A stretch of DNA of 6,435 nt from Clostridiales bacterium. GTDB taxonomy: Bacteria > Bacillota > Clostridia > Lachnospirales > JAITVM01. The DNA lies in NCBI GenBank assembly GCA_031285815.1, contig JAITVM010000090.1, positions 1-6,435 on the forward strand, in the 5' to 3' direction. The notes beneath the pieces are model-generated. The model saw nothing but the letters and a program-made list of their open reading frames with translations. It had not been told where the DNA came from and made no database searches. Made by a program: the position numbers and the translations under genes. Of the stretch, positions 6,254-6,435 are shown one piece after another. Position 1 is the first letter of the stretch; each line of letters begins with the position of its first letter.

Positions 6254-6435
6254 TCAAGCAGTACCTTTAGAAGACATAGAGATTAAGGATTCAAAATCAT
6301 TTGGAGCCATCCATGCAATAGCAGAATGAGGCCTGACAAGATTATAAAAAGCTTCGATATAGCGAAAAATTTCATTTTGAGCTTGTGAACGTGTAGTAAA
6401 ATGGTTAAGGTAAACACACTCACATTTAAGGCATG
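6254..6435 (-). CDS. IS3-family transposase (OrfB-type), C-terminal fragment
   Basis: The last 59 residues are open to the window edge and end at TGA (6254-6256 as TCA on the plus strand). The fragment reads LKCECVYLNHFTTRSQAQ, then IFRYIEAFYNLVRPHSAIAWM and APNDFESL. This is the conserved tail of IS3-type integrase-fold transposases (usual pattern: LK-E-VY, then F-YIE-FYN, R-HSA-GY-SP-FE). The catalytic Asp and Glu residues would lie further right, beyond the window. Canonical glycine-tyrosine is Ala-Trp here, a mild divergence. Whether the full gene is intact, or made by programmed frameshifting from an OrfA, cannot be seen. The gene is truncated by the window edge, not by a visible mutation. 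Confidence 0.88.
   Translation of the reverse strand, partial: CLKCECVYLNHFTTRSQAQNEIFRYIEAFYNLVRPHSAIAWMAPNDFESLISMSSKGTA

Larger units (their letters stand above)
6192..6435 (-). mobile_element. IS3-family insertion sequence, 3' end (partial)
   Basis: The element enters from the right edge and carries the end of a DDE transposase. Its likely boundary is the TG at 6192-6193, where a sequence in the style of IS3-family ends begins (TGAGGCCTTCCC, then CGGACA). The stretch 6218-6250 between this end and the transposase stop is A-rich and holds nothing else visible. The other end and the target duplication lie outside or cannot be verified; GTTAT at 6187-6191 is a candidate flank. The element is oriented toward the lipoprotein gene on the same strand. 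Confidence 0.7.

Noticed and set aside
1..6435. CRISPR array, tRNA or rRNA genes
   Set aside because: No regularly spaced direct repeats, and no cloverleaf or rRNA-like segments, were seen on reading both strands.

Overview
The window looks like chromosomal DNA from a spore-forming member of the Firmicutes, probably Clostridia. The evidence is strong purine-rich ribosome binding sites, frequent TTG/GTG starts, two subtilases of the clostridial Csp type, and a lipoprotein of the clostridial class D beta-lactamase/BlaR1-sensor family. The species cannot be fixed from the sequence alone.

Left part (27-3397, + strand): two full-length, paralogous S8 (subtilisin-like) proteases overlap by 13 bases and must be one transcript. 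Both have an N-terminal prodomain, a subtilase core split by a large beta-rich insertion, no signal peptide, and a complete Asp-His-Ser triad. Their closest recognisable relatives are the Csp proteases that act in spore germination (CspA/B/C). No sleC-like substrate gene is visible here, so the germination role is inferred.

Middle (3398-4811): an intergenic dyad carries a TATAAT box in each arm. It is followed by a 406-residue protein that joins an HD-domain phosphohydrolase (YfbR/HDDC2 type) to a GrpB/UPF0157 nucleotidyltransferase-fold domain. A hairpin at 4738-4776 lies between this gene and the converging minus-strand genes. Its uridine tract is on the minus-strand side.

Right part (4812-6191, - strand): a lipoprotein related to class D beta-lactamases and BlaR1 sensor domains is followed 71 bases later by an 81-residue protein with two predicted membrane segments. 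The two probably form a small operon ending at the 4738-4776 terminator. The lipoprotein keeps the fold's YGN, FW and KTG motifs, but the catalytic lysine of the S-x-x-K motif is histidine (SSFH). Its upstream region has an extended -10 promoter, a leader hairpin, and a distant segment perfectly complementary to its ribosome binding site.

Right edge (6192-6435, - strand): the terminal part of an IS3-family insertion sequence, with the C-terminal 59 residues of its DDE transposase. It points toward the beta-lactamase-like gene and ends about 150 bases upstream of it.

The most notable items are the Lys-to-His change in the beta-lactamase-like protein, the HD-GrpB fusion, the pair of apparently active Csp-like proteases, and the possible read-through insulation of the lipoprotein gene next to the insertion sequence.
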